NCBI GenBank assembly: GCA_963724065.1
Contig: CAVRTB010000004.1
Coordinates: forward strand, 227,516 to 291,515
From: DASRIA01 sp963724065
GTDB lineage: Bacteria > Actinomycetota > Thermoleophilia > Solirubrobacterales > JBBDJG01
Direction of reading: 5' to 3'
DNA: 64,000 nucleotides
The notes under the pieces are model-generated. The model saw only the letters and a list, made by a program, of their open reading frames with translations. It ran no database searches and was not told the DNA's origin. The number at the start of each line of letters is the position of its first letter. Within the stretch, counting starts at the first letter, position 1. This document shows positions 1-8,625 of the stretch, in pieces. The translations under genes were made by a program, and so were the position numbers.

Positions 1-181
1 TGCTTGGTTGGTCACCTGTGGTTGCATGACAACCATTAGCGACCAACATTCCGGTTACATTCACGACCCTCGCTTCAAGGCGCGTGAATCGGTGAGGTCC
101 CGGCCACCGGACGCTCACTCCGCGTGGGCTTCGCGCCCCCCGCGACCTCAGCGCCCACTCAAGCGCCCGGCCGCCTGACCC

Positions 182-1717
182 TCAGTCGTCCTTGCGCCGT
201 GCCCGATAGACCGGCATCGTCATCCAGACCTCGCCCTCGGCCGCGATCTCGCGGCGGATCGGGCCCTTGCGCCAGTGCTCGAAGAGCGGTTTGAGCTCGC
301 CCGCGACCTCGTCGCGCACGAGTATGTGGAGGACGTCGCCGCTGACCACCTTCGTCGAGCCGCGCGGCGGGATCGCCCGGCCGCCTCGCACGATCACGTT
401 CACGAGCGCCTCACGAGGCAGCCCCAGGTCGCGGATCGCGAAGCCTACGATCGCGTCTTCGCGGACGACGGCATGCTCGACCACGCGGGCGCCGAGCGAG
501 CGATCATCGGCCACGTCCGCGAGCGGGCGCGGCAGGGCGGGCGCGGATGTCGTGACCCGCAGCGACCGCGCGAGCGGCTCGATCGTCGCGCCCTGCAGCA
601 GTGTTGACAGCAGCACCGCGAAGAACGCGATGTTGAAGAACTCGAGGCTGCGCGGCACGCCCTCGATCACCGGAAAGGTCGCAAGCACCACGGGCACCGC
701 GCCTCGCAGCCCGGACCACCCGAGCACAACACGTTCCGCCACGGAGAAGCGCGCGAACGCGGTCGCGACGAACGCCGCCAGCGGCCGTGCGATGGCAACC
801 GACACGAACGCAACGATCGTGGCCTCGGGCGCGACGTCGGCAAGCTGGCTGGGGAACACGAGCAGCCCGAGCGTGAAGAACATTGCCACCTGGGCGACCC
901 AGGCCAGCCCTTCGTGGAACGCGACCACCGTGCGACGGGCGGGTATCTCGCGGCTGCCGAGCACGAGTCCGGCGATGTAGACCGCGAGAAAGCCGGACCC
1001 GTGCACCACGTCAGCCCCGCCGAACGCGACCGCCACGATCGCGAGCGTGGCGACGGGGTACAGCCCGTCGCCTGCGAGCCGCGCTCGGCGCACCAGCTCG
1101 ACGCCGGCGAACCCGGCCACCACGCCAACCGCGAGCCCGATCGAGAGTTGCTGGGCGAACAGCGCTGCCATGTCGGCGAGTCCGTACCCAGGGTTCTCGA
1201 TCCAGTCGATGAACCCGATCACCAGCAGCACCGCGACGGGATCGTTGAGCCCAGACTCCCCCTCCAGCGTGCGCGCCACGCGACGCCGCAACGTCGAGGT
1301 GCGCAGCACCGAGAAGACGGCCGCCGCGTCGGTCGCCGCGAGGATCGACCCGACGAGGAGGCCCTCGAGCAGCGACAGGTCGAACAGCCATGAGGCCACG
1401 AGGCCGGTGAGGACCGCGGTCAGGACCGTGCCCACCACGGCAAGGCTCAAGGCGGGCCTCAGGACCGGCCCGATCTCGCGCCATCCGGCGACGAGGCCGC
1501 CCTCGAACAGGATCAGGCACAGCGCCATGATCCCGATGCGCCGCGCCAGCTCGTAGTCCGAGAACTCGATCCATCCGGCGCCGTCGGACCCGATGAACAT
1601 GCCGGCGCCGAGCACCAGCACCAGCGCCGGCACGCTGAAGCGCGCCGCGAACAGCGAGGCCCCCAGACCGGCGGCGAGCAGCGCGCCGCCAACGAGTATC
1701 AGTTCACCGTCGCTCAT
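182..1717 (-). CDS. CPA1-family K+(Na+)/H+ antiporter with C-terminal RCK_C domain
   Basis: This is a 511-residue polytopic inner-membrane protein. Residues 1-390 have about 12 hydrophobic segments and the Na+/H+-exchanger pattern of the CPA1/NhaP2 (CvrA) family, including an ATDAAAVFS stretch and an ESGLNDPVAV stretch carrying the conserved acidic residues. Residues 410-495 form a soluble TrkA_C (RCK_C) regulatory domain. Family knowledge points to potassium or sodium efflux in exchange for protons, gated by a ligand on the RCK_C domain. An in-frame TTG lies two codons upstream, but the ATG at 1717 is the more likely start. It heads a minus-strand run that also holds TrkA proteins and K+-type permeases, which supports a potassium/pH role. 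The ion specificity is inferred. Confidence 0.88.
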   Translation of the reverse strand: MSDGELILVGGALLAAGLGASLFAARFSVPALVLVLGAGMFIGSDGAGWIEFSDYELARRIGIMALCLILFEGGLVAGWREIGPVLRPALSLAVVGTVLTAVLTGLVASWLFDLSLLEGLLVGSILAATDAAAVFSVLRTSTLRRRVARTLEGESGLNDPVAVLLVIGFIDWIENPGYGLADMAALFAQQLSIGLAVGVVAGFAGVELVRRARLAGDGLYPVATLAIVAVAFGGADVVHGSGFLAVYIAGLVLGSREIPARRTVVAFHEGLAWVAQVAMFFTLGLLVFPSQLADVAPEATIVAFVSVAIARPLAAFVATAFARFSVAERVVLGWSGLRGAVPVVLATFPVIEGVPRSLEFFNIAFFAVLLSTLLQGATIEPLARSLRVTTSAPALPRPLADVADDRSLGARVVEHAVVREDAIVGFAIRDLGLPREALVNVIVRGGRAIPPRGSTKVVSGDVLHILVRDEVAGELKPLFEHWRKGPIRREIAAEGEVWMTMPVYRARRKDD

Positions 1718-1776
1718 CCGCAAACGATGTCATGCCGCGCGCGCCGCCCGGCACGACGTTCGCCCGACTGGCAGCA

Positions 1777-2250
1777 TTACTGCGGCGGCGTAGCGCTCCA
1801 GCCCGTCCCGGCCGGGACGCTCGGCGCGTACGCGGGTGGCTGTGCCCCGGCGTAGTACATCGTCGTCCCGTTGCCCTGCCACGCCGCAAGGTACGCGGGC
1901 GCACGACTGTCGGAGGGAGCCGCGCTGACCGAGACCAGCATCACCGGCGCGCCGCCGCCGCCCACCACCTGGACGATGCCGATGTCGGTCGGTGCCGCGG
2001 TCGTGTAGCGGTTCGTCGGGTCCTTGGCCTGGAGCCCGGCGGCCACGGCCTGGGACGAGCCCCCCGGCGCCTCGGACTGCACGAGGCCGAGCGTCACGAG
2101 GCCCGTCTGGAGAGAACTCAGCGACCTGGCGCTGCGCGCCTTGTCGATGTTGCCGAGCAACCCCTCTCCGGGATCCTCGCTGCCGCATGCGCCGAGCGCC
2201 AGCACGAGGCCGGCTGCGGCAATGCACGCTGCTGCGCGGGCGCTTCGCAT
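1777..2250 (-). CDS. Small secreted lipoprotein of unknown function
   Basis: The 157-residue product starts with a typical lipoprotein signal peptide, MRSARAAACIAAAG, followed by the lipobox LALGAC (lipid-modified Cys near residue 21). The frame is open further upstream but without a leader, so the ATG at 2250 is chosen. The mature part has no domain I recognise. It contains a glycine-rich VVGGGGAPVMLVSVSAAP stretch and ends in a proline-rich tail. It lies between a cation antiporter and two RCK/TrkA proteins on the same strand, 67 bases downstream of trkA, so it may be co-transcribed with the ion-homeostasis genes. Any role in that system is only inferred from position. Confidence 0.7.
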   Translation of the reverse strand: MRSARAAACIAAAGLVLALGACGSEDPGEGLLGNIDKARSARSLSSLQTGLVTLGLVQSEAPGGSSQAVAAGLQAKDPTNRYTTAAPTDIGIVQVVGGGGAPVMLVSVSAAPSDSRAPAYLAAWQGNGTTMYYAGAQPPAYAPSVPAGTGWSATPPQ

Positions 2251-2317
2251 CTTCCCGTGCTGGATTCGGCACGCCGCGCGGGGCGCTTGAGGAAGGAGGG
2301 CCCGCCTGGGCGAGTGT

Positions 2318-3010
2318 CTACCGAGCCGGCCGGCCGCCGTTGCCGTCGCCACGGTAGGCGCCGAACAACTCGCAGACAGCGGGCTCGTCGCCCGGGTTCA
2401 GCACGGCGAGCACCTCGTCGCCGGCCTCGATCACGGTCTCGGCCTTCGGCACGAACCCGGTGCCGTTGCGCAGCACGGAGACGACGAGACAGCCATCGGG
2501 CAGCTCGAGCTCCCCGATCTGCGCGCCCGCGGCGGGCGCGTTCTCGGCGACCTCGAGCTCGATGATCTCGAGCTGCTCCTGGCGAAGGTCGAGCAGGTGC
2601 ACGAGCCCGTGATGAGGCACCTCGTGCTCGATCAGCCGCAAGATCAGGTCGGTCGCCGAGACGACCGGGCTGACCCCGAGCAGCTCGAAGTGCTCGAGGT
2701 TGCGCGGGTTGTTGACGCGCGCGATCGTGTGCTCGACCAGGTACTTCTCCTTCGCGACCTGGCAGATCAGCATGTTGTCCTCGTCGTCGCCGGTGACGGC
2801 CACGACCATGTCGGCGCGCACGATCCCGCCGCGCTCGAGGACCCACAGCTCCGAGGCGTCGCCGTGCTGCACGCTGTGCTCGAGCTCCTCCTCGACAACC
2901 AGGAAGCGGTTGCGGTCGGACTCGATGAGCGTCACCTCGTGCTGCTCGTCGATCAGCTCGCGAGCGAGGTTCCACCCCACCTTCCCGGCGCCGGCGATGA
3001 TGATGTACAT
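2318..3010 (-). CDS. trkA: TrkA/RCK potassium-transport regulatory protein (CeoC-like)
   Basis: The 230-residue cytosolic protein has an N-terminal Rossmann RCK_N domain (residues 1-125) with the dinucleotide motif AGAGKVG and the acidic strand-end ESDRNR. A TrkA_C domain follows (about 140-220). RCK proteins bind NAD(H) or nucleotides and gate potassium channels or transporters. Its ATG overlaps the stop of the upstream trkA-like gene in a TGATG arrangement, so the two are translationally coupled. The pair resembles mycobacterial CeoB/CeoC, which sit beside an APC permease, as here. No TrkH/KtrB-type channel gene is visible nearby, so the partner is probably one of the APC-UspA permeases upstream. 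That pairing is inference. Confidence 0.88.
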   Translation of the reverse strand: MYIIIAGAGKVGWNLARELIDEQHEVTLIESDRNRFLVVEEELEHSVQHGDASELWVLERGGIVRADMVVAVTGDDEDNMLICQVAKEKYLVEHTIARVNNPRNLEHFELLGVSPVVSATDLILRLIEHEVPHHGLVHLLDLRQEQLEIIELEVAENAPAAGAQIGELELPDGCLVVSVLRNGTGFVPKAETVIEAGDEVLAVLNPGDEPAVCELFGAYRGDGNGGRPAR

Positions 3011-3459
3011 CAGGCAGCGCCCCCGGCGAGCGCGTCGGCCTCACCGATCACGGCCTCGCTCAGCATGTCGATCGCGACCTGGGTCGGGCAGACGGTGTGG
3101 AGGCCCTGCTGCTGGTACCAGTCCGCGCGGTAGGGGTCGAGTACGCGGACCACGACCTTCGGCACCTGGAAGCGCTTCTTGGCGAGCTGGGCCACGATGA
3201 TGTTTGTGTTGTCGCCGTCGGTCGAGCACACGACTACGTCGGCGCGGTCGATCCCGGCCTCGTTGAGCGCCTCGACCTCGAGCGCGGTGCCGACCGTGAA
3301 CCGCCCGCCCGCGTCTTCCCAGGTGCGGTCCATGTCGTGGTCGAGGAGCGCGTGGGCCTCCTGGTTCTCGTCGAGGACGCTGACCTCGTGGCCCTGGCGC
3401 AGCGTGCGCTTGGCGATCGCCGAGCCGACGCGGCCGCAGCCTACGATCAGCACGAACAC
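3010..3459 (-). CDS. trkA: TrkA N-terminal domain protein (CeoB-like RCK subunit)
   Basis: The product is 149 residues and consists essentially of one RCK_N Rossmann domain, with VGCGRVGS as the NAD-binding loop and LDEN at the end of strand 2. It lacks the full RCK_C domain of its neighbour, as seen in short CeoB-type proteins. Its stop overlaps the start of the second trkA gene by one base, so a hetero-oligomeric RCK ring is plausible. The APC-UspA permease gene ends 48 bases upstream on the same strand. Function as a nucleotide-responsive regulator of K+ transport follows from the family; direct evidence here is the motif and the context. Confidence 0.87.
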   Translation of the reverse strand: MFVLIVGCGRVGSAIAKRTLRQGHEVSVLDENQEAHALLDHDMDRTWEDAGGRFTVGTALEVEALNEAGIDRADVVVCSTDGDNTNIIVAQLAKKRFQVPKVVVRVLDPYRADWYQQQGLHTVCPTQVAIDMLSEAVIGEADALAGGAA

Positions 3460-3507
3460 GATGACCTGCCTGGTCGGTGGGCGGGCGCCGTCATTGCTTT
3501 CCCCTGC

Positions 3508-5550
3508 TCATTCGGAACGAGTTTCGTCGCTCATTAAATCTAACTCTGCCGCTTGCGGGTCCACTGTCGATTCCACCTTGTCCGGCGGAGCGGTGACGAG
3601 CACCCGCGTCGGTGACTTCTCCAGAACATACGCGGTCACCTCGCCGAGCTCACGCTGACGGGCCCCGGCGATGCCCCCGAGCAGGCCTCCGCCCTTGATG
3701 CGCGACGGCGGCTCAGCGCCGATCACGATCGCCTCGGCCTCGCGGCGGCTGGCGGCTGCCACGATTGCCGCCCCGACGGTGCGGCCGTGCACAGCCTCGA
3801 CGTCGACCCTCACGCCCTCGTACTCCTCCCCCACCTCCTTGGCGCGTTTGAGCGCGGCCTCGGCCAGCGCGACCTTCTCCTGGGGCAGCCGGGCGTCGAG
3901 CGGCAGCGACATCGGGATGACGTGCACGTAGACCGCGTCGATCACGGCCCCACCTGTGTCCGGATCGCTGGCGAGCTGGCCCGCGGTGCTCATGATGTCG
4001 TCATCGAGCTCCTCGCCGAACACCGGAACCAGGATGCGCGCGTACTTGACCTCAGGCTCCTTCGACATCCGCTCGGCCGGGACCTCGACCATCTTCGTGA
4101 GGGACAAGCCCTCCCGGCTGCGGTAGCCAACGTAAAGCAGAAGGCCGAAGGCCATCCAGATCGAGCCAAAGAGGCGCGCGTCGTCGTGGTACAGGAAGGT
4201 GCCGATCCACGCTGCGATGGACAGCAAGGCACCCACGACGGCCGGTAGCGGCAGCTCGCGCCCGCGCACGCGGAGGTTGAGCGGCACCTTGTAGTTGCGC
4301 CGGCGATCCGGCTCCTTGAACCGAAGGACGCACACGGACATATGCGCGATCGCGAATGCGATCAACGCTCCGTAGGCAAACATCCCGGCCAGCAGCTCGA
4401 TGTCGAGCGGGAGCACGAGCAGGGCAGCCAGCACCGTGAAGATCAGGAGGACGATCCACGGCGTCCCGTAGGTCGGGTGCAGCCGCGCGATCCCGCGCGG
4501 GATCTGGCGGTGGGTAGCGAGCGTGTAGGCCGTGCGTGCGATCCCGACCATGCCGGCGTTCGCCGCCTGGCTCAGGACCAGCATCGCGACGAGCGCGACG
4601 ACGTACGCCATCAGCTCACCCGCCACCCCTCCGGTGAGCGCCTCGACCACGCCGAGCACCGGCGCCTCGATGAACTCGCCGCCGAGCGCCGTCCCGTAAT
4701 CCCCGGTCTGGCTGTCGACCGACATCGGGATGCCGGCCTCCACCGGCAGGGCCATCAGCGCGACGACCGACATCCCCACGAACACGAACAGCACCACGGC
4801 TGCCCCCGCGCCGACGGTCCGCCGCAGCGCTTCCTTGCCCACGCGCACCTCGGGAGCGAGGTTTGCCGCCGCCTCGATGCCCGTGTAGGCGATCACCGCG
4901 ACGGTCATGCCGAAGATCAGGTCGGACCATGCAGGGACCGTCCCGAGCCGCACGTTGTCGGTGACCGCGGCGGGGTCGAACGCCGTCGCGAGGCCCAACG
5001 CGATGATCGTCAGCACGAGCACCATGTCGACGATCGAGAGAGCGATCGTGCGGCGTCCGCGCGGTGCCTTACCGAGGTAGTTGTAGCGCGCCACGATCCC
5101 CAGCACGAGCAACGCGATCGCGAGATCGAACCCATCGTGGCCGAGCACATCCCAGAACGCCATTAGGTAGTGCCCGATCGAGAGGGTGCTGATCGCGATC
5201 AGGATCAGGAAGTCGAGCAGGATCGCCCAACCGGCGATGAAGCTGATGAGTTCGTTGAAGGCGTAGCGGGCCATCACCGCCGAGCCGCCACGCTCCGGGT
5301 GCATCGTCATCCCCTCGAAGTAGGTGAGCGTCGTGACGATGAACATCAATCCCGCGACGAGGAAGACCAGCGGCGTCAAACCCAGCGCAAACGCGGCGAC
5401 CACGCCGAGCGCGAAGTAGATCGAGGACCCGACCGTGCTGTATGCGGTCGCGAACAACCGGGGGGTGCCGACACCGCGCTCGATCGTCACGAACGCTTCC
5501 CTGCGGTGCCGCGGCGCAGAATCGGCCCCTCGCGACGAAGGACGGTTCAT
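3508..5550 (-). CDS. APC-superfamily permease with C-terminal UspA domain
   Basis: The start is placed at ATG 5550 (MNRPSSRG), 47 bases after the upstream gene ends; longer readings of this frame are Arg/Ala-rich and non-conserved. The 680-residue product has 12 or so membrane segments (residues 35-500), starting with the APC-type broken helix VGSSIYFALG. A cytosolic UspA-like domain follows at about 520-665, with VKYARILVPVFGEE as strand 1. This layout matches KimA-type K+ importers and the mycobacterial Rv2690c permease beside ceoBC. Amino-acid transport remains possible. It is a tandem paralogue of the next gene and is followed by the two RCK genes. Confidence 0.85.
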   Translation of the reverse strand: MNRPSSRGADSAPRHRREAFVTIERGVGTPRLFATAYSTVGSSIYFALGVVAAFALGLTPLVFLVAGLMFIVTTLTYFEGMTMHPERGGSAVMARYAFNELISFIAGWAILLDFLILIAISTLSIGHYLMAFWDVLGHDGFDLAIALLVLGIVARYNYLGKAPRGRRTIALSIVDMVLVLTIIALGLATAFDPAAVTDNVRLGTVPAWSDLIFGMTVAVIAYTGIEAAANLAPEVRVGKEALRRTVGAGAAVVLFVFVGMSVVALMALPVEAGIPMSVDSQTGDYGTALGGEFIEAPVLGVVEALTGGVAGELMAYVVALVAMLVLSQAANAGMVGIARTAYTLATHRQIPRGIARLHPTYGTPWIVLLIFTVLAALLVLPLDIELLAGMFAYGALIAFAIAHMSVCVLRFKEPDRRRNYKVPLNLRVRGRELPLPAVVGALLSIAAWIGTFLYHDDARLFGSIWMAFGLLLYVGYRSREGLSLTKMVEVPAERMSKEPEVKYARILVPVFGEELDDDIMSTAGQLASDPDTGGAVIDAVYVHVIPMSLPLDARLPQEKVALAEAALKRAKEVGEEYEGVRVDVEAVHGRTVGAAIVAAASRREAEAIVIGAEPPSRIKGGGLLGGIAGARQRELGEVTAYVLEKSPTRVLVTAPPDKVESTVDPQAAELDLMSDETRSE

Positions 5551-5597
5551 TCCTCCGCGATTAAAGCACCAGCGGTCGCCGTCGCAGTGGGTCGCGC

Positions 5598-7550
5598 CTA
5601 GGCCGGCGGCCGAGCCGCCGGCTGCTTGCGCTCCCGCAATGGACGCGCGGGGACTGAGTCGATGATCACGCGGCAGGGTCGCTTCCCGAGAACGACCTCC
5701 TGAGTCTTGCTCAGGACCTTTCCGGACGGCCGGCGCGGCGGCATCGGCATCACGATCGCCTGCGAGCGCGCCTCGACGGCCTCGCGCACGATCCGGTGGC
5801 CGGCCTCGTCGGGCCGCACCTTGACGACACGCCCACGCACGCGCTGCCCGCGCCCTGCCCATTGGCGCGCCGCCTCGATCACGGCCTGGGCGGTCGCCTC
5901 GGCTTCCGGAAGGCTGGCGTCGATCGCGAGGTGCTGGGGGACGGTCACGGTCGTGAGGACCAGCACGTGCCCACGCCTGTGCGAACCGAGCTTCAATGCG
6001 GTCGCCATCGCATCCGCGGAGTAGGTCCCTTCCTCGAAGGCGACGAGTACGCCGGCGTACTCGACAGGCTGCACGCCGGCGAGCGGAGGCAATGCAACCT
6101 TGGTCGTCTCCGTGAGCGACAGTCCCGAGTGCCTCCGATACAGGACGTACGTCACCATGCCGACGGCAAGCCAGGCCCCTCCCGCGGCGAGAGCGCTCGG
6201 GTAAAGGACCATCACCGCGATCCAGGCCGACAGCGTGCCGAGGCCGCCGAAGATCGCGAACAGGGGAATTTCAACCCCGGCGATTCGGACGTTTCCGGGC
6301 GCGCGGTACCACTCACCCTGATCCTCGGCGACGCGTACGTCACCGGGAACCTCGCGCATCTGGTTCCTCGCCACCCGCCATCGCAGCATCACGAGCGCTG
6401 AATGCCCGACCGTGAACGACAGCATCGCCCCGAACGCGTACATCGTCCCGAGGAACTCCGCCTGGCCCGGGATCATGACGAGGCAGGCGATGAAGCCGAA
6501 CACGAAGATGGCGGTCGTCGGAGTCCGCGAGCGGGGGCTGATTCGGCGCAACCGGTCCGGCACCTGGCGGTACTGCCCCATGGAGTACGTCAGCCGGCTG
6601 ACGCCGATCACCCCGGCGTTGGTGGCGATCAGCAGGATGATCGCCGCGATCAGGGCGACATATACCTCCATGAAGCCGGCGAATACGCCGAGATCCATGT
6701 TCTTCACGATCCCGAGGATCGGATTGTCCGCGTACGTGGTGGCGAGCTGCGTCGTGGATTCCGCACCCGCGTCGCTCACGGGCATCGCCGACAGTGCGAC
6801 CGCCGGAATGCCGGCCGAGATGACCAGCACGGCGACGACCACGTATTTCATCGCCTTGGGAACGAGTTGCCGGGGGGTTCTCGCCTCCTCGGCGAGGTTC
6901 GAGATCGTCTCGATGCCCGTGTAGGAGATCATCGCGAGCGCGATGCCGAGCGCGAAGTCGCTCCACTCTGGCACCTCTCCCCAGCTCACGTTGTCGATCA
7001 GCGTCCCGAAGTTGAGCACCAGGAAGAACCCCAGCAGCATGATCAGGACCTGAGTCGCGAAGTCGAAGACCGCGAGGAAGAAGTTCAATTTGGCGGACTC
7101 GCGCACGCCTACGAGGTTCACCATCGCCAACAAGAAGACGATTACGATGCCGGCGAGCACCTGCCCAGGGCTCTCTCCGAGCGGCTCCCAGAAGATTGAG
7201 AGGTAGCTTGGCACGAAGAACGCGGAGATCGCGATCGTGATCACGTAGTTGAGCATCTGCCCCCACGCCGCGAAGAAGCTCACGAACTCGTTGAACGCGC
7301 GCCGCGCAAAGCTCGACGATCCGCCCGCCTCCGGGAAATTGACGGTCGCCTCGGTGTACGTCATCGCGGTCATCACGAAGATGGCGCCGGCGATCAGATA
7401 GGCGAGCGGCGTGAGCCCGAGCGCGAACACCGCCACCACGCCGAGCGCGTAGTAGATCGACGACCCGACGTTGCCGTAAGCGGTCGAGAACAACGCCCCT
7501 ACCCCGAGCACCCGCTCGAGCCCAAGTCCCTTGGGTCTGAATCTAGCCAT
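5598..7550 (-). CDS. APC-superfamily permease with C-terminal UspA-like domain (paralogue)
   Basis: The 650-residue product parallels its downstream neighbour. Twelve or so transmembrane helices (residues 15-465) begin with GNVGSSIYYALG, and a YTGIET motif in the middle is conserved in both paralogues. A soluble UspA-like tail (about 490-630) follows. It ends in a basic, alanine-rich stretch. The two genes are 47 bases apart and probably one transcript. The tandem pair next to two RCK subunits suggests different affinities or regulation for the same substrate, most likely K+ by analogy with KimA, although amino acids or polyamines cannot be excluded. Confidence 0.85.
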   Translation of the reverse strand: MARFRPKGLGLERVLGVGALFSTAYGNVGSSIYYALGVVAVFALGLTPLAYLIAGAIFVMTAMTYTEATVNFPEAGGSSSFARRAFNEFVSFFAAWGQMLNYVITIAISAFFVPSYLSIFWEPLGESPGQVLAGIVIVFLLAMVNLVGVRESAKLNFFLAVFDFATQVLIMLLGFFLVLNFGTLIDNVSWGEVPEWSDFALGIALAMISYTGIETISNLAEEARTPRQLVPKAMKYVVVAVLVISAGIPAVALSAMPVSDAGAESTTQLATTYADNPILGIVKNMDLGVFAGFMEVYVALIAAIILLIATNAGVIGVSRLTYSMGQYRQVPDRLRRISPRSRTPTTAIFVFGFIACLVMIPGQAEFLGTMYAFGAMLSFTVGHSALVMLRWRVARNQMREVPGDVRVAEDQGEWYRAPGNVRIAGVEIPLFAIFGGLGTLSAWIAVMVLYPSALAAGGAWLAVGMVTYVLYRRHSGLSLTETTKVALPPLAGVQPVEYAGVLVAFEEGTYSADAMATALKLGSHRRGHVLVLTTVTVPQHLAIDASLPEAEATAQAVIEAARQWAGRGQRVRGRVVKVRPDEAGHRIVREAVEARSQAIVMPMPPRRPSGKVLSKTQEVVLGKRPCRVIIDSVPARPLRERKQPAARPPA

Positions 7551-7581
7551 CTACGAAGAGTCTGTCGAGCTGCGAATCCGG

Positions 7582-8568
7582 CTACAGACCGTAGCGCCCG
7601 AGGAAGCGTCCAAGCCGCTTCCTGAAGGTCTTCGCCGTCGCCTCGAGCGGGAGCCCGTGCCCGGCGTTCTTCAGGATCAGCGAACGGCCCTTGGCAAAGC
7701 GCTCGGCCTGGGCCTCGCATCCGAAAGGCGCGTAGAGAACGTCGTTGCGGCCGCAGGCGACGAGTACCGGGACCTTTACCCTGCCGGCGTTGGCGGCCTG
7801 TTTCTGGATCGTGTCGATCAAGGAGTAGTTGTCACCGCAGGGGTCGGCGTAATGGAGTGTGATCGCCCGGTCCTGCACCGACCGCGGCGCGCTGTGGAAC
7901 ATCGTGCTGCGAAAGCCGGCGTCGCTGCGGCCGAACAAGCCGTAGTTGGCGAACCCGGGAAGCGGGTCGCCTCCCTTGTCGCAGGCGATCCGCTGGAAGC
8001 CGAACTCGTCGTTCGCGCGCGGCAGGTTCGAGTACGAGAAGCCGACGATCACGAGCGCCCGGAGATCGCGGTAGGTGTAGGCCTCGGTGATCGAGATCTG
8101 GCCGGCCGCGGAATGCCCCACGACCCCGACGCGCTTGAACTTGCGCGCCTGACCGGCTCCAACGGTGTAGGAGCCCGCCTTCACGTGGGCCACGATCTGA
8201 TGCGCGATGTCCGCGTGCGCTCCGATGCAGAGGGCGCTGCCGTCCGCGGGATGGTCGCTTTCACCGTAACCGAGCCTGTCGATCGTGACGGACGCGTGCC
8301 CGGAGCGCGCCATCGACCGCGCATGGCTGTAGCGCTTCACGGGGAAGTTCCACAGCCACTCCCCCAGCCCGAGCCCGTGCAAATAAAGCGTGACGCCCGC
8401 CTGCTTGCCCTTACTCGGCCCGGTGAGATGGCCGCGCACCGTGTAGGTCCCGCCGTCCGGCGTGCACTTCGGCGAGGCCGTCGTGTCCGTGTTCCTCACC
8501 TGGAACGAGACCGGCGTGGACGTGACCTTCACCGCACGAGCCTGCGCCGTCCCGCCCAGCGCGCCCAC
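7582..8568 (-). CDS. Secreted alpha/beta-hydrolase
   Basis: The 328-residue protein has an alpha/beta-hydrolase core: LYLHGLGLGEW (oxyanion-hole strand), the nucleophile elbow GHSAAG near residue 140, an acid in VACGRNDVLY, and the catalytic His in KNAGHGLPLE. The GTG at 8568 lies inside a signal peptide. The frame stays open upstream to a TAG just before it and reads RRRPVSAAAIAAALFVGALG ahead of a TAQA cleavage site, but no ATG, GTG or TTG occurs there. Either a rare start (an ACG is present) or a sequence error hides the true N-terminus. The substrate is unknown. It lies 57 bases downstream of the pyrophosphatase gene. Confidence 0.75.
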   Translation of the reverse strand: MGALGGTAQARAVKVTSTPVSFQVRNTDTTASPKCTPDGGTYTVRGHLTGPSKGKQAGVTLYLHGLGLGEWLWNFPVKRYSHARSMARSGHASVTIDRLGYGESDHPADGSALCIGAHADIAHQIVAHVKAGSYTVGAGQARKFKRVGVVGHSAAGQISITEAYTYRDLRALVIVGFSYSNLPRANDEFGFQRIACDKGGDPLPGFANYGLFGRSDAGFRSTMFHSAPRSVQDRAITLHYADPCGDNYSLIDTIQKQAANAGRVKVPVLVACGRNDVLYAPFGCEAQAERFAKGRSLILKNAGHGLPLEATAKTFRKRLGRFLGRYGL

Positions 8569-8625
8569 GAACAGCGCCGCGGCGATTGCTGCTGCGCTTA
8601 CGGGGCGCCTGCGCGTTGGAGGTCC

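Noticed and set aside
1..181. Left-edge sequence examined for a gene or promoter
   Set aside because: No conserved frame, hairpin or promoter could be supported.
1011..1574. Minus-strand frame inside the CPA1 antiporter
   Set aside because: Out-of-frame shadow; the antiporter frame carries all transmembrane helices and RCK_C motifs.
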